A stretch of 64,000 bases of DNA from Paenochrobactrum glaciei. GTDB taxonomy: Bacteria > Pseudomonadota > Alphaproteobacteria > Rhizobiales > Rhizobiaceae. The DNA is taken from positions 1 through 64,000 of the forward strand of contig NZ_BAAADE010000008.1 of the NCBI RefSeq assembly GCF_039522165.1, given 5' to 3'. The notes under the pieces are model-generated. The model did not search any database, had not been told where the DNA came from, and saw only the letters and a program-made list of their open reading frames with translations. How positions within the stretch are numbered: the first letter of the stretch is position 1; each line of letters opens with the position of its first letter. Position numbers and translations under genes: made by a program. Below, one piece after another: positions 9,432 to 18,268 of this stretch.

Positions 9432-11184
9432 TGAATTGCAAAGCTTCCGACAACAGGCAAATGCCTTTGCACATAAACATCCTGAAGCTGCTAATAAGCT
9501 GCGTTTAGCGGAGGGGGTGGCAGACGACCCTCATGTTGAACGATTGATTGAAAGTTTTGCATTCACTGCAGCTCGCATCCGCTACAAACTAAATGATAGT
9601 TTTCCTGAGTTATCTGCCGGATTGCTTGAAGCACTTTATCCGCATCTTTTATGTCCCCTACCGGCTATGGGGCTGGTCAATCTGATGCCTACTCCCGATC
9701 TAACGAACGTGCAACGAGTCCCACGCGGGCTGGAGTTACAAAGCGAAACAATTCAAGGTGATAGGTGTCGTTTTCGCACAACACAAGTCGTTGATCTGGT
9801 GCCCGCTAAAGTTAGCACGATAGCCTATCATCCGAGCCTACAATCAGCCTCAAAAAAGTCATTTGCAGGTGCTCAAAGTGCCTTAAAAATTACACTTCAG
9901 CCTTTGAAAACCAATGTTTTTTTGGCCAATGTCGGATTAAAGGATTTAAAATTCCACCTTTCTGGTGCTTTCGAACAAGCTAGTACTCTTTATATGGAGA
10001 TCTGCAAGCATACCATTGGCGTGAAAATCTCCGATCCGGACAACCAATCTACATCGCATTTGTTATCAGCAAATTACGTTCAGCCAACAGGCTTTACAGA
10101 TGATGAAAGCCTTCTGCCTGTTAGCCCCAACTTTAATGCCGGCTTTCGCCTGCTATCTGAGTTTTTCATTCTTAAACGAAAGTTTCTATTTTTTACGCTC
10201 AATGGATTAGAGCAATGGTCAGAATGTTCCACAGCCAAAGCACTTGAGCTGACAATTTATTTTGACCGTACCAATGCTGCACTCAACAAAAACTTTTTGC
10301 CTGAACATATCACCCTCAACACGACACCAGTAGTCAATTTGTTTAAGCAACAATGTGAACCTCTACAAATTAGCTCCAATCGCCAACATACAGCTTTAGT
10401 GCCAGATTACCGTTTTAGGCAAAGCCGTAAAATACATTCAATTCTTGAGATTAGTGCCGTTAGTAGCCAAGAGCCGCCCATTGTTTGTCAGTCTATTTAT
10501 CAATCAAACACTAACAGCCAAAAAAACCAACTATTTTGGCAAATTATTAGAGAGCCATACGCCGATGAACATGATGATATCGCCATCAATTTTAGCGGCC
10601 ACGCGCTAAAAAACGGCAAAGAATTTGTCACAAAAATAGAAGCATTTTGCACCAACGGTTTATTACCACTGCAACTACCATACAATGCTGGCACGCTGGA
10701 ATTAAGCCCGGCAAAACCTCACTCGAACGTAGAAACAGCACAATGTTTAATACCATTCACCGCACCAGCTTTAAAACCGTTATCCGGTGAACAGCTTTGG
10801 CCCTTCATTGCGCATTTACGCCATGGCTATATCCATACTGGCTGCAAAAATGAACAAGTTTTAAAAGATATCCTTTACCTTTATCAACGTCCGAATGATG
10901 CTGAGGCAGATAAATATATTCATAACATTCAAAGCATTGTGCCACGCTCTACACTTTGCCGTATCAAACAAGGTGGCTTTGCTGCAGCAACAGATTTCAA
11001 CATTTACTTCACAGATAATTCTTTAAGCGCACCCGAAATATATCTTTTTGCAACTGTGCTGCATCGTTTTTTAAATTTTTACACATCAATCAATAGTTCC
11101 GCTCGAGTAACAGCATGGAACGGGAGACAAAGCATAGCTGTAGTTCGCTTTCCCTTTCATACTTCGCTACAATATGCGGTCTGA
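9400..11184 (+). CDS. tssF: T6SS baseplate protein TssF (VasA/ImpG)
   Basis: TssF is the large wedge protein of the T6SS baseplate and forms a complex with TssG. This 594-residue protein opens with the family sequence FLALYHDELQSFRQQANAFAHKHPEAANKLRL and VERLIESFAFTAARIRYKLNDSFPELSAGLLEALYPH, and has the typical CRFRTTQVVDL and C-terminal LYLFATVLHRFLNFYTSINS-type block. GGAG lies 8 bases before ATG, supporting this start although it overlaps tssE by 32 bases. The length is normal for the family. Confidence 0.95.
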   Translation: MQKEFLALYHDELQSFRQQANAFAHKHPEAANKLRLAEGVADDPHVERLIESFAFTAARIRYKLNDSFPELSAGLLEALYPHLLCPLPAMGLVNLMPTPDLTNVQRVPRGLELQSETIQGDRCRFRTTQVVDLVPAKVSTIAYHPSLQSASKKSFAGAQSALKITLQPLKTNVFLANVGLKDLKFHLSGAFEQASTLYMEICKHTIGVKISDPDNQSTSHLLSANYVQPTGFTDDESLLPVSPNFNAGFRLLSEFFILKRKFLFFTLNGLEQWSECSTAKALELTIYFDRTNAALNKNFLPEHITLNTTPVVNLFKQQCEPLQISSNRQHTALVPDYRFRQSRKIHSILEISAVSSQEPPIVCQSIYQSNTNSQKNQLFWQIIREPYADEHDDIAINFSGHALKNGKEFVTKIEAFCTNGLLPLQLPYNAGTLELSPAKPHSNVETAQCLIPFTAPALKPLSGEQLWPFIAHLRHGYIHTGCKNEQVLKDILYLYQRPNDAEADKYIHNIQSIVPRSTLCRIKQGGFAAATDFNIYFTDNSLSAPEIYLFATVLHRFLNFYTSINSSARVTAWNGRQSIAVVRFPFHTSLQYAV

Positions 11185-11196
11185 AAGATACGCCTT

Positions 11197-12141
11197 ATGC
11201 AAGCAGACAATGTATCGCTATCCAACTCAGCTTTTGAAGCAATTAACTATTACAAAAAATCGCGGGAGATGTTGCCGGAGGATGCCGTTCTCATGCCACT
11301 TGATCTCATGCTTTGCCCCACGGTGCTTAAGCTTGAAGGCGATGGGAAGATCATCACAACAATAGCGTCGTTAATTGGTGCATCCGGATGCCTGCCCCCA
11401 TTCTATGAAGAAAGCGCCCTTAAACAAGTCTCTAACCGTAATCATGCTTATACGGATTTTCTTTCTCTTTTTCATCGTAATCTAGCTGACTTGCTTATAA
11501 GTGCTACAGTAAAGTACAAATCACATCATCACATCTATAAACAGTGCGATAATCCGTTTTTCAACACTATATTAGCGTTGGCAGGCAGTAAATATGATGA
11601 AGAAAATCTGATAAAAAAAGATACAAGCATCCATTTTGCAACTTTGTTTGCAACTAATAACCGTAATGCTGCAAGCCTTAAAGCCATATTAGAAGAAAAA
11701 TTTTCCATCCCAATTACAATCAAAGAATTTCAAGTCCACAAGCAATTCATCAATCATGAAGAACAAAGCCCATTAAATGGCAGTTACCGTCTAGGGATAG
11801 ACGTTACCATCGGCCAATATACGAAGCATGCTGCCAGTCATTTTCGTCTTATTTTAGGCCCCTTAAACTATCAGCATTTTCTTAAATTTTTGCCGCAAAC
11901 ACAAGATTTTGCCCTGCTTGTGGCCTTAACGCAGTACTATTGCGGTTTTGGATTAACCTTTGATATTCAGTTGGTATTGAAACAATGTGAAACTCCCAAG
12001 GCCAAGCTCAATGGAAAGCAAAAGCTTGGTCAAGGTATGTGGCTTCATAATAAGCAACCATGCCAGGATCATGACGAGGCAATTTTTAAAAGCGAAGTAA
12101 TTTCTCACACGACATCGAAAGACATGTGCTATGCAGCATGA
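11197..12141 (+). CDS. tssG: T6SS baseplate protein TssG (VasB/ImpH)
   Basis: TssG is the second wedge component and bridges TssF, TssE and TssK. The 314-residue protein shows the YTDFLSLFHRNLADLL block (family pattern FLDIFNHRLLxLF), ALAG soon after, and the C-terminal RLILGPLNYQHFLKFLPQ and LLVALTQYYCGFGLTFDIQLVLK segments. It starts 12 bases after tssF and overlaps tssK by 11 bases. It is slightly shorter and more divergent than typical TssG, in keeping with the divergence of the whole cluster. Confidence 0.9.
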   Translation: MQADNVSLSNSAFEAINYYKKSREMLPEDAVLMPLDLMLCPTVLKLEGDGKIITTIASLIGASGCLPPFYEESALKQVSNRNHAYTDFLSLFHRNLADLLISATVKYKSHHHIYKQCDNPFFNTILALAGSKYDEENLIKKDTSIHFATLFATNNRNAASLKAILEEKFSIPITIKEFQVHKQFINHEEQSPLNGSYRLGIDVTIGQYTKHAASHFRLILGPLNYQHFLKFLPQTQDFALLVALTQYYCGFGLTFDIQLVLKQCETPKAKLNGKQKLGQGMWLHNKQPCQDHDEAIFKSEVISHTTSKDMCYAA

Positions 12142-13495
12142 AAACAGAGTCATCTGGACTGAAGGCATGTTTTTACGTCCTCAACATTTTCAGCAAACAG
12201 AGCGTTGGACAGAACGAATTCACTATCAAAACCTGACAATGCAACCACAATATTTCTGGGGCGTTTGCGATCTAGAAATTGATAGAGGTGCATTAGTACA
12301 GGGTGAATTTAAATTACTGCAATTACGAGCTATATTGCCGGATGGGAGTCTGATTGAAACTCCAATAGATGCATCTCTTCCACTACCACTCTCCCTCGAG
12401 CCTAATAGCGGGCATTGCTCAATTTATCTAGCACTCGCACGTAGGGAGAGTTGCAACAAGGCCTTTTTACATTCTACGGATGATGACAAAAACGCATTAT
12501 TGCAAACTCGCATAATAGCAAACGAAATAGAACTACCAGATGCAAGTGGTGATATTCACCTAACAGCTCCTATTAACGTCGGACAATATAACCTTCTGCT
12601 TCTATGTAGTCGGTCTGTTGATACTGACACACAAGTGCGAACCTATTGCACGCTGGAAATTGCGCGAGTGCTAGATGTTAACTCAGACAAATCCATCCTT
12701 ATTGATGAAGAGTTCATCCCACCGTCTCTGAATTGTCGATCAACCCCCTATTTCGTAAGTTTCATAAAAGAAATCAGTGCGTTAATATCTCAACGCGCCG
12801 ACGCTCTTGCAGAAAGAATTACCAATCCGGAACAATTGAACCTTACGGAAACTGCAGATTTTTTATTTTTATCAGCCTTAAATCGTGCAGACCCTCAACT
12901 TGCTCATGCACTTGCACATGCAAGCAAGACACATCCGCTCGACCTATTCAGAATCTGTTTGCAGCTTGTAGGAGACTTGGCCGCATTTACCAAAGCCAAC
13001 AAACGACCGGCCTTATTGCCAACTTATAACCACGACGATTTATGGAATTGCTTTCATACACTTGCAAATATTTTGCGTCATAATCTGGGCACAGTATTGG
13101 AAAACCGTATAACAGCAATTAATCTAGTTAAGAAACAATTCGGACTTTACATTGGTATTTTGAACAAGCCGAGCTTGTTGGATGATTGTGCCTGTATTTT
13201 GGCTGTTCAATCAACACTGAGTGAAGAAGAACTACGTTATCGCTTGCCCGGACAGATTAAAATCGGCCCTATTGAAGAAATCGTTAAACTGGTTAAAGCA
13301 TCTATCATTGGTATTCCCTTACAAAGGCTAAGTACTGTACCGCGACAGTTACCTTATCAACCCGCCACAACTTATTTTGAACTGAACCAAAACAATGAAC
13401 TGTGGCAGTGTTTACGTAAATCTAAAGCGATTGCCTTCCATCTAGCAGCAAGCTTCCCAGAGCTTGAAATGAAAATATGGCTGCTAAAAAAATGA
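12131..13495 (+). CDS. tssK: T6SS baseplate-membrane connector TssK (VasE/ImpJ)
   Basis: TssK trimers link the baseplate to the TssL/TssM membrane complex. The N-terminal VIWTEGMFLRPQHFQQTERW is the unmistakable family signature, and PYFWGV-like and LPGQIKIGPIEEIVKLVKASIIGIPLQRL blocks follow. The length of 454 residues is normal. It overlaps tssG upstream and tssL downstream, so the transcript is very compact. Confidence 0.96.
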   Translation: MQHENRVIWTEGMFLRPQHFQQTERWTERIHYQNLTMQPQYFWGVCDLEIDRGALVQGEFKLLQLRAILPDGSLIETPIDASLPLPLSLEPNSGHCSIYLALARRESCNKAFLHSTDDDKNALLQTRIIANEIELPDASGDIHLTAPINVGQYNLLLLCSRSVDTDTQVRTYCTLEIARVLDVNSDKSILIDEEFIPPSLNCRSTPYFVSFIKEISALISQRADALAERITNPEQLNLTETADFLFLSALNRADPQLAHALAHASKTHPLDLFRICLQLVGDLAAFTKANKRPALLPTYNHDDLWNCFHTLANILRHNLGTVLENRITAINLVKKQFGLYIGILNKPSLLDDCACILAVQSTLSEEELRYRLPGQIKIGPIEEIVKLVKASIIGIPLQRLSTVPRQLPYQPATTYFELNQNNELWQCLRKSKAIAFHLAASFPELEMKIWLLKK

Positions 13496-14763
13496 ACCAT
13501 TCACTAAAACCAAATCATTCACCGTCAATTGTACGATCAGGCTTTCTACATTATCGTTTTGGGCAAGAGACACATCCTGATCTTGTTCGCCATGCAGTAC
13601 CAATTTTGAATGTAGTAAGCTCTCTCAAGCAAAAACATTTGCTAATACATAGTTTTGACATCAATAGTTTACGCAAAACATCCATCAGAATGCTTGCCCA
13701 CTATCGACAAACACTGACTGATTTAGCAATCAATCAGCAAGACAACAAAACTGCTCACTATATTTTATGCGCAACGATTGATGACGCAGTTCTAGGTCAA
13801 AGCATGCAGATAAGAACCCGTTGGGCAGAATGTGGATTAACCGCGCATTTTCATAGGGATATAAACAGCGGCAACCGCTTTTTTGAACTTATTGAAAAGG
13901 CTCTCGCTTTAAAGAAACCCAACAAACCAATTTTACTGCTGCTTTATTATTGTCTCTCGATCAGTTTTGAAGGGCGATTACGTCTTATTGACAAGACTCA
14001 ACAAGAAAAACAAAATATACTAGATCGTCTTTATCAAGTACTTTCTACAGAAAATCATGATAAACTTGCGACCATCGGCTGCCACAGTGAATATTATTCT
14101 AATAAAAAATTAAAAAGAAAATTTAATAACATAACATTTATTTTAATTATATTATTAATTTTTAATGCAATTTTTATTGGTATTTTTTACACAATTATTC
14201 ATCCACCAGTGAACCGCGCCGATGAATTGTCTAGACGTTTTCAATATCTACAAACATACGCAAAATCTTCTAATATTAACAAAATAAAAATTGAACCATC
14301 TATACAAGAAGTAAAAGAAACCCCTCGATTAAGTCAACTTTTACAACCAGAAATTATAAATAAAGATATAAGTGTAACGACTGATATTGATGGTAATTTC
14401 CGTATACGTATTCTTAAAAGTCCACTTTTTGCGTCAGCATCAGACATGCTAGACGATAAGGTATCACCACTCATTGAACGCATTACGGCCGCACTGACTA
14501 TAATAGCACAAAAAGTCGTCGTGATGGGTTATAGCGATAGTCAACCTATCCATTCCGCACAATTTGCATCCAACCAAATTTTGTCACAAGCGCGCGCTGC
14601 AATGATTGCCGCACTTTTACAGCCCTCAATGCCGAACATACCTATCACTGCCATTGGCAAAGGCGACCTTAAGCCAATCGCCAGCAATGAAACAGCTGAA
14701 GGTCGCGCACTTAACCGCCGTATAGAAATTTATCTTAGTCCCAAGATTAATAATATGCTTTAA
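13477..14763 (+). CDS. tssL: T6SS membrane protein TssL with C-terminal OmpA domain
   Basis: A DotU/IcmH-type inner-membrane protein fused to an OmpA/MotB peptidoglycan-binding domain, 428 residues. The N-terminal cytoplasmic domain (about 40-205) contains YILCATIDDAVLGQ and FFELIEKALA; one membrane helix spans about 216-238; and the periplasmic OmpA-like domain (about 330-425) has VVVMGYSDSQPI, LSQARAAMIAALL and EGRALNRRIEIYL. The peptidoglycan-binding domain suggests that the export apparatus is anchored in the wall. An ATG at 13492 that overlaps the tssK stop (ATGA) is an equally good start. The helix-coding stretch around 14100-14400 is extremely AT-rich. Confidence 0.93.
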   Translation: MAAKKMNHSLKPNHSPSIVRSGFLHYRFGQETHPDLVRHAVPILNVVSSLKQKHLLIHSFDINSLRKTSIRMLAHYRQTLTDLAINQQDNKTAHYILCATIDDAVLGQSMQIRTRWAECGLTAHFHRDINSGNRFFELIEKALALKKPNKPILLLLYYCLSISFEGRLRLIDKTQQEKQNILDRLYQVLSTENHDKLATIGCHSEYYSNKKLKRKFNNITFILIILLIFNAIFIGIFYTIIHPPVNRADELSRRFQYLQTYAKSSNINKIKIEPSIQEVKETPRLSQLLQPEIINKDISVTTDIDGNFRIRILKSPLFASASDMLDDKVSPLIERITAALTIIAQKVVVMGYSDSQPIHSAQFASNQILSQARAAMIAALLQPSMPNIPITAIGKGDLKPIASNETAEGRALNRRIEIYLSPKINNML

Positions 14764-14784
14764 CTTTATATCGAATGATTTTAT

Positions 14785-16014
14785 ATGTTACACTTTAAAA
14801 AAAACTTGGCATTATATTTATGGCTCACCTTGAGCTTTGTCTGGTTATTATTAATATCTATTGCTTGCTGGTATTGGTGGGACTTATTCACATGGGAAAA
14901 ACTCGCTCCCTCCAAAAATTCAACACATCCCACATATGCAATTATCATCATTCTCATGCTCTGGTTAACATTGCTTTTATATTTTTCACCTTTAAAGGCA
15001 TACTCCCCAAGACCAAACACCAGAGGCCAAAAACAATCAGAGGATGAGAAAAAAACACTTTCTGAATTTCTTCTCAAATATAGTAAATCACTACTCAATA
15101 AGCATAAACAGTTAATTTTAGTTGCCAATTTTAGCCGCGCTCATACGCAATCAATTATCGGAAATCTCACCCTCCACCCACCTGACAAAAACAGCAGCAC
15201 CATTGTTTTTCACTCAGATCAAAACCTGTGCTTTATAGAGTCTAAACTTCATATTTATATTGAATTTCGAATTTCTATTGAAAATAACCGAATAACCTCA
15301 TGCTCGGAATTTTCAAACTTAATTCAGCATTTAAGAAAAAGGAAAGCTATTATTCCATTGAATGCACTCGTTATTGTTTTTGATGGCAATACGATCAAGC
15401 ATGAAACAACTTGGAACAATACCCAAGCCTTATTGTTAAAAAACATGCAGATAATTTATGAGATTATCGGTTATATACCCCCAGTTTATAGCCTGATTAA
15501 TGATGCCGAAACAATTGATGGTTTCAACGATTATTTTCATCACAAAAATAATCCACAGAACAGCGCTATGCTCGGAGCAAACCTCTTATCGACCAAACAT
15601 ACAAATATTCAACAGTATAAGAAAAATTTAGCTCGAGACTTCAACAAGCAACAAAATAAAATTGAATCTCAAATGTTTGAACGCATACATAATGCAAGAC
15701 ACCAGGTAATGCGTCATGCGACTTTCAGTTTTGCGGCACATTTTTTCTCTTTTCAACAACACTACCAATTACGACTTCAACAGCTTGCAGAAACCCTCAT
15801 CCATTATGGTGGCTCACCCATTCAATTGGCTGCAATTGCGTCTTGTCAAAAACCTAACATTATAGGCCTTAAAGAATTTTTTTACTATTTACAAAAGAAT
15901 ACAGATAGAGAAAAACAAATATACATTTCGATGAAAAGAAAAACGATAAATATATTTAGTATATTATTCTCAACTGTAGTTTTATTAACATTAATTATTG
16001 CATTATATTATTGA
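14785..16014 (+). CDS. tssM: Short TssM-like T6SS membrane protein lacking the periplasmic domain
   Basis: Position after tssL and topology identify this as TssM, but it has only 409 residues against about 1100-1200 for the family. Two N-terminal membrane helices (about 10-30 and 47-67) are followed by a cytoplasmic region and one last helix (about 385-407), where it ends. This equals the canonical TssM up to its third helix; the large periplasmic part that contacts TssJ is absent. Where a Walker A (GxxGxGKT/S) is expected, the sequence reads LILVANFSRAHTQSIIGN, so nucleotide binding is unlikely. A terminator follows within 160 bases and no remainder exists in any frame. It may be a reduced functional form or a decayed one. 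Confidence 0.7.
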   Translation: MLHFKKNLALYLWLTLSFVWLLLISIACWYWWDLFTWEKLAPSKNSTHPTYAIIIILMLWLTLLLYFSPLKAYSPRPNTRGQKQSEDEKKTLSEFLLKYSKSLLNKHKQLILVANFSRAHTQSIIGNLTLHPPDKNSSTIVFHSDQNLCFIESKLHIYIEFRISIENNRITSCSEFSNLIQHLRKRKAIIPLNALVIVFDGNTIKHETTWNNTQALLLKNMQIIYEIIGYIPPVYSLINDAETIDGFNDYFHHKNNPQNSAMLGANLLSTKHTNIQQYKKNLARDFNKQQNKIESQMFERIHNARHQVMRHATFSFAAHFFSFQQHYQLRLQQLAETLIHYGGSPIQLAAIASCQKPNIIGLKEFFYYLQKNTDREKQIYISMKRKTINIFSILFSTVVLLTLIIALYY

Positions 16015-16148
16015 CGATCATTAACAAATTACGGCCTCGCTATGTTATTTACTTCATATTACCCTAAAAAACCATCAGCATCCGTCACGTTATGCATAAA
16101 CTCAAAATGCAAAATTTTTAGCTTAAATTCACACAAGTTCATAAAAAT

Positions 16149-16174
16149 CCCTCCGCATAATATTTTGCGGAGGG
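16149..16174 (-). terminator. Rho-independent terminator after iaaA
   Basis: A perfect 9-bp stem (CCCTCCGCA / TGCGGAGGG) with an 8-base loop. On the minus strand it is followed by A then TTTTT, so it ends the leftward rpiR-iaaA transcript. It may also stop the T6SS operon arriving from the left, although its plus-strand tail (ATATATT) is weaker. Confidence 0.85.
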
Positions 16175-16189
16175 ATATATTAAGATGGC

Positions 16190-17131
16190 TTAGTCTTGCT
16201 TACCGTAAATGCCGGTATGGATGACACCATCAGCACCACACCATGCACGATACATTCCCGGACTGTTGAATGGTAATTCAATGTTACCTTTCGCATCAAC
16301 GGCGATCAAACCGCCGGAACCACCAAGTTCGCCCAGTTCCTCAACAACATCACCGGCAGCCTGTGCAAGGCTCTGGCCTGCCCAACGCATACGTGCATCG
16401 ATCTCGTGACCAACTGCCCAGCGAATGAAATATTCACCGTGACCGGTCGCAGAAATCGCAGCTGTTTTATCATCTGCCCAAGTGCCGGCACCAATAACCG
16501 GACTGTCGCCAACACGGCCCGGTGTTTTGGCGGTCATGCCACCGGTTGATGTTGCCGCTGCAATATGCCCGTGCTTGTCAAGCGCAACAGCACCCACTGT
16601 GCCGTGCTTACGTGCTGGATCACCATCATCTGCCAGGCCTAAACGGCGGCGTTCCATTTCCGCATTCAAAGCATCAAGGCGCTGCTGCGTTGAAAACCAC
16701 TCCGGTTCCATCATTTCAAGGTCTGCATTTTTACAAAAACGCTTGGCACCCTCACCTGCAAGAAACACATGCTCGGTTTTTTCCATCACCGCACGTGCTG
16801 CCAAAACCGGATGTCTTGGGCCGCAAATACCGGTAATCGCACCGCAACGGCGTGTAGCGCCATCCATAACAGCCGCATCCATTTCATGGGTTGCATCTGT
16901 GGTTAAAACAGCACCACGCCCGGCATTGAAAAGCGGGTTGTCTTCAAGCGCCATAACAGCAGCTGTTGCCGCATCAAGCGCACTGCCGCCTTGCTTGAGA
17001 ACATTCAAGCCAGCTTCCAGACAGGATTTCAGGCCTGCATGATACTCAGCTTCACGCTCTGGCGTCATATTGGCTTTCAAAATGGTTCCTGCACCGCCAT
17101 GAAGTGCAATTACGGGAGTAATTTCAGACAT
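16190..17131 (-). CDS. iaaA: Isoaspartyl peptidase / plant-type L-asparaginase (IaaA)
   Basis: An N-terminal-nucleophile hydrolase that cleaves isoaspartyl dipeptides and asparagine after autoproteolysis. IALHGGAGT near the N-terminus and HGTVGAVALD, TSTGGMTAKTPGRVGDSPVIGAGTWADD are the family signatures; the Thr of HGTVG becomes the new N-terminus and nucleophile, equivalent to Thr179 of the E. coli enzyme. The length of 313 residues is normal. Two consecutive ATGs follow GAGGA; the second (17131) has the better spacing. It lies 8 bases downstream of an RpiR regulator, so the two are co-transcribed, and is divergent from a D-aminopeptidase, suggesting a role in using modified or cell-wall peptides. 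Confidence 0.93.
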   Translation of the reverse strand: MSEITPVIALHGGAGTILKANMTPEREAEYHAGLKSCLEAGLNVLKQGGSALDAATAAVMALEDNPLFNAGRGAVLTTDATHEMDAAVMDGATRRCGAITGICGPRHPVLAARAVMEKTEHVFLAGEGAKRFCKNADLEMMEPEWFSTQQRLDALNAEMERRRLGLADDGDPARKHGTVGAVALDKHGHIAAATSTGGMTAKTPGRVGDSPVIGAGTWADDKTAAISATGHGEYFIRWAVGHEIDARMRWAGQSLAQAAGDVVEELGELGGSGGLIAVDAKGNIELPFNSPGMYRAWCGADGVIHTGIYGKQD

Positions 17132-17139
17132 CATATTCC

Positions 17140-18024
17140 TCAGATGGTTTTAAGAGATCGTGGGTTTGTTTTGCAGATGCCATCATCATCCGCATAAAAA
17201 TAAGGCATCAGAAAACGGGTGTATGAGACAGCATCCGATACGCTTTGATGATGCGCTGCCAGAATGGCAAGAATAGCCTCAAACGCCGCCAAAGCAGCAA
17301 TACCGGATCCATGCAGAACCGGATGCTCAGCTGGAATGAAAATTTGTTCGTTGCTGAGAGCCGTTAATGGGGAATTTGCGCCATCCGTGATCGCCACACA
17401 ATAAGCGCCACGTCCACGTGCAATTTTCATGAAATCAACGGTTGCTTGCGAGTAACGAGGCAAAGCCATGGCAATCAGCAGATCGTCTGGGGTCAGGCCA
17501 GCCGCTTTTAAGGCAACGCGCTCAAGGCCACAGTCACCAGTGAGCATGATTTGCGCACGGCTGAAAGGTAATAACCTGTCAGCAAAAAGCTGTAATAAAT
17601 TACCGCTAATGCCAAAGCCTAAAAACGCAATGCGCTGTGCACTTAAAATACGCAGTGCTGTGCTTTCCCAAACCGGATTATCAGCCTGCTGAGAGATGTT
17701 TTTAAGCAGTTTGACGGCATTGGCGAAGGAATCTTCCACAACCCGTTTGGGCGGAATGTGACGGGCACGATCGACATTTTTAACCGGCTTCAACAGTGAC
17801 TGATAACCTTGCACAGCATGGTTACGAAACTCGGTGTAACCATGAAGCCCTAGCGCTTTGACAAAACGGGTAATCGTCGCTGTTGAGGTTTCTGTTGCGG
17901 CTGCAAGCTCCTCAATACCCATTGTTGCGACAGGAAAAGGATTAGTCAGCACATAATCAGCAATTTTTTGCTGATTGGCTGTTAAATTTATCCACTGTGC
18001 TTCAATGAGCGCGGCAAGTGTCAC
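17140..18024 (-). CDS. MurR/RpiR-family transcriptional regulator
   Basis: A regulator with an N-terminal HTH_6 domain (about residues 5-75: TANQQKIADYVL ... IEELAAATETSTATITRFVKALGLHGYTEFR) and a C-terminal SIS sugar-phosphate-binding domain (about 125-260: QRIAFLGFGISGNL, DDLLIAMALPRYSQATVDFMKIARGRGAYCVAITD). The start is set at GTG 18024 because AAGGGG lies 8 bases upstream; a TTG at 18039 is the longer alternative. It is the first gene of an operon with iaaA and divergent from dppA, so it probably controls both. The inducer is unknown; SIS domains usually sense phosphosugars such as MurNAc-6-P. Confidence 0.9.
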   Translation of the reverse strand: MTLAALIEAQWINLTANQQKIADYVLTNPFPVATMGIEELAAATETSTATITRFVKALGLHGYTEFRNHAVQGYQSLLKPVKNVDRARHIPPKRVVEDSFANAVKLLKNISQQADNPVWESTALRILSAQRIAFLGFGISGNLLQLFADRLLPFSRAQIMLTGDCGLERVALKAAGLTPDDLLIAMALPRYSQATVDFMKIARGRGAYCVAITDGANSPLTALSNEQIFIPAEHPVLHGSGIAALAAFEAILAILAAHHQSVSDAVSYTRFLMPYFYADDDGICKTNPRSLKTI

Positions 18025-18268
18025 TGATTTCCCCTTCAACTTCAGATGATAAAAATCCTATCAAAAATATATAATTTTGAAAATCTTTTTCACCATGCGT
18101 TGCGAAATTTCTTTTTCAAGTTAGGAGTTTGAACATCATAGCAATGCAGCCTGATAGAGCAGTCGATGGTAACTCTATTGAATTTATAGGTGAAACTGCT
18201 GTACTCATTTCATATTCTGTTGTTTTGTGAGGGCATGAATAACAGGCATTTAAAAAACGGAGGACGAG
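18025..18268. promoter_or_regulatory. Divergent rpiR-iaaA / dppA control region with inverted repeat
   Basis: The gap between the divergent starts contains TGAAAATCTTTTTCA at 18078-18092, an inverted repeat with 6-bp arms (TGAAAA / TTTTCA) and a 3-base spacer. A similar GAAATTTCTTTTTCAA lies at 18104-18119. GAAA/TTTC inverted repeats of this kind are a plausible RpiR-family operator, and the position close to the rpiR start fits autoregulation. The operator role is inferred. Confidence 0.5.

Noticed and set aside
14120..14210. Very AT-rich stretch inside tssL as a frameshifted or degraded region
   Set aside because: The reading frame stays open and encodes a normal membrane helix, so the composition is explained by hydrophobic codons.
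16042..16224. A 60-codon plus-strand ORF after tssM as a remnant of the missing TssM periplasmic domain
   Set aside because: It has no similarity to TssM that I can see, runs through the iaaA terminator hairpin and into iaaA, and has no ribosome site.
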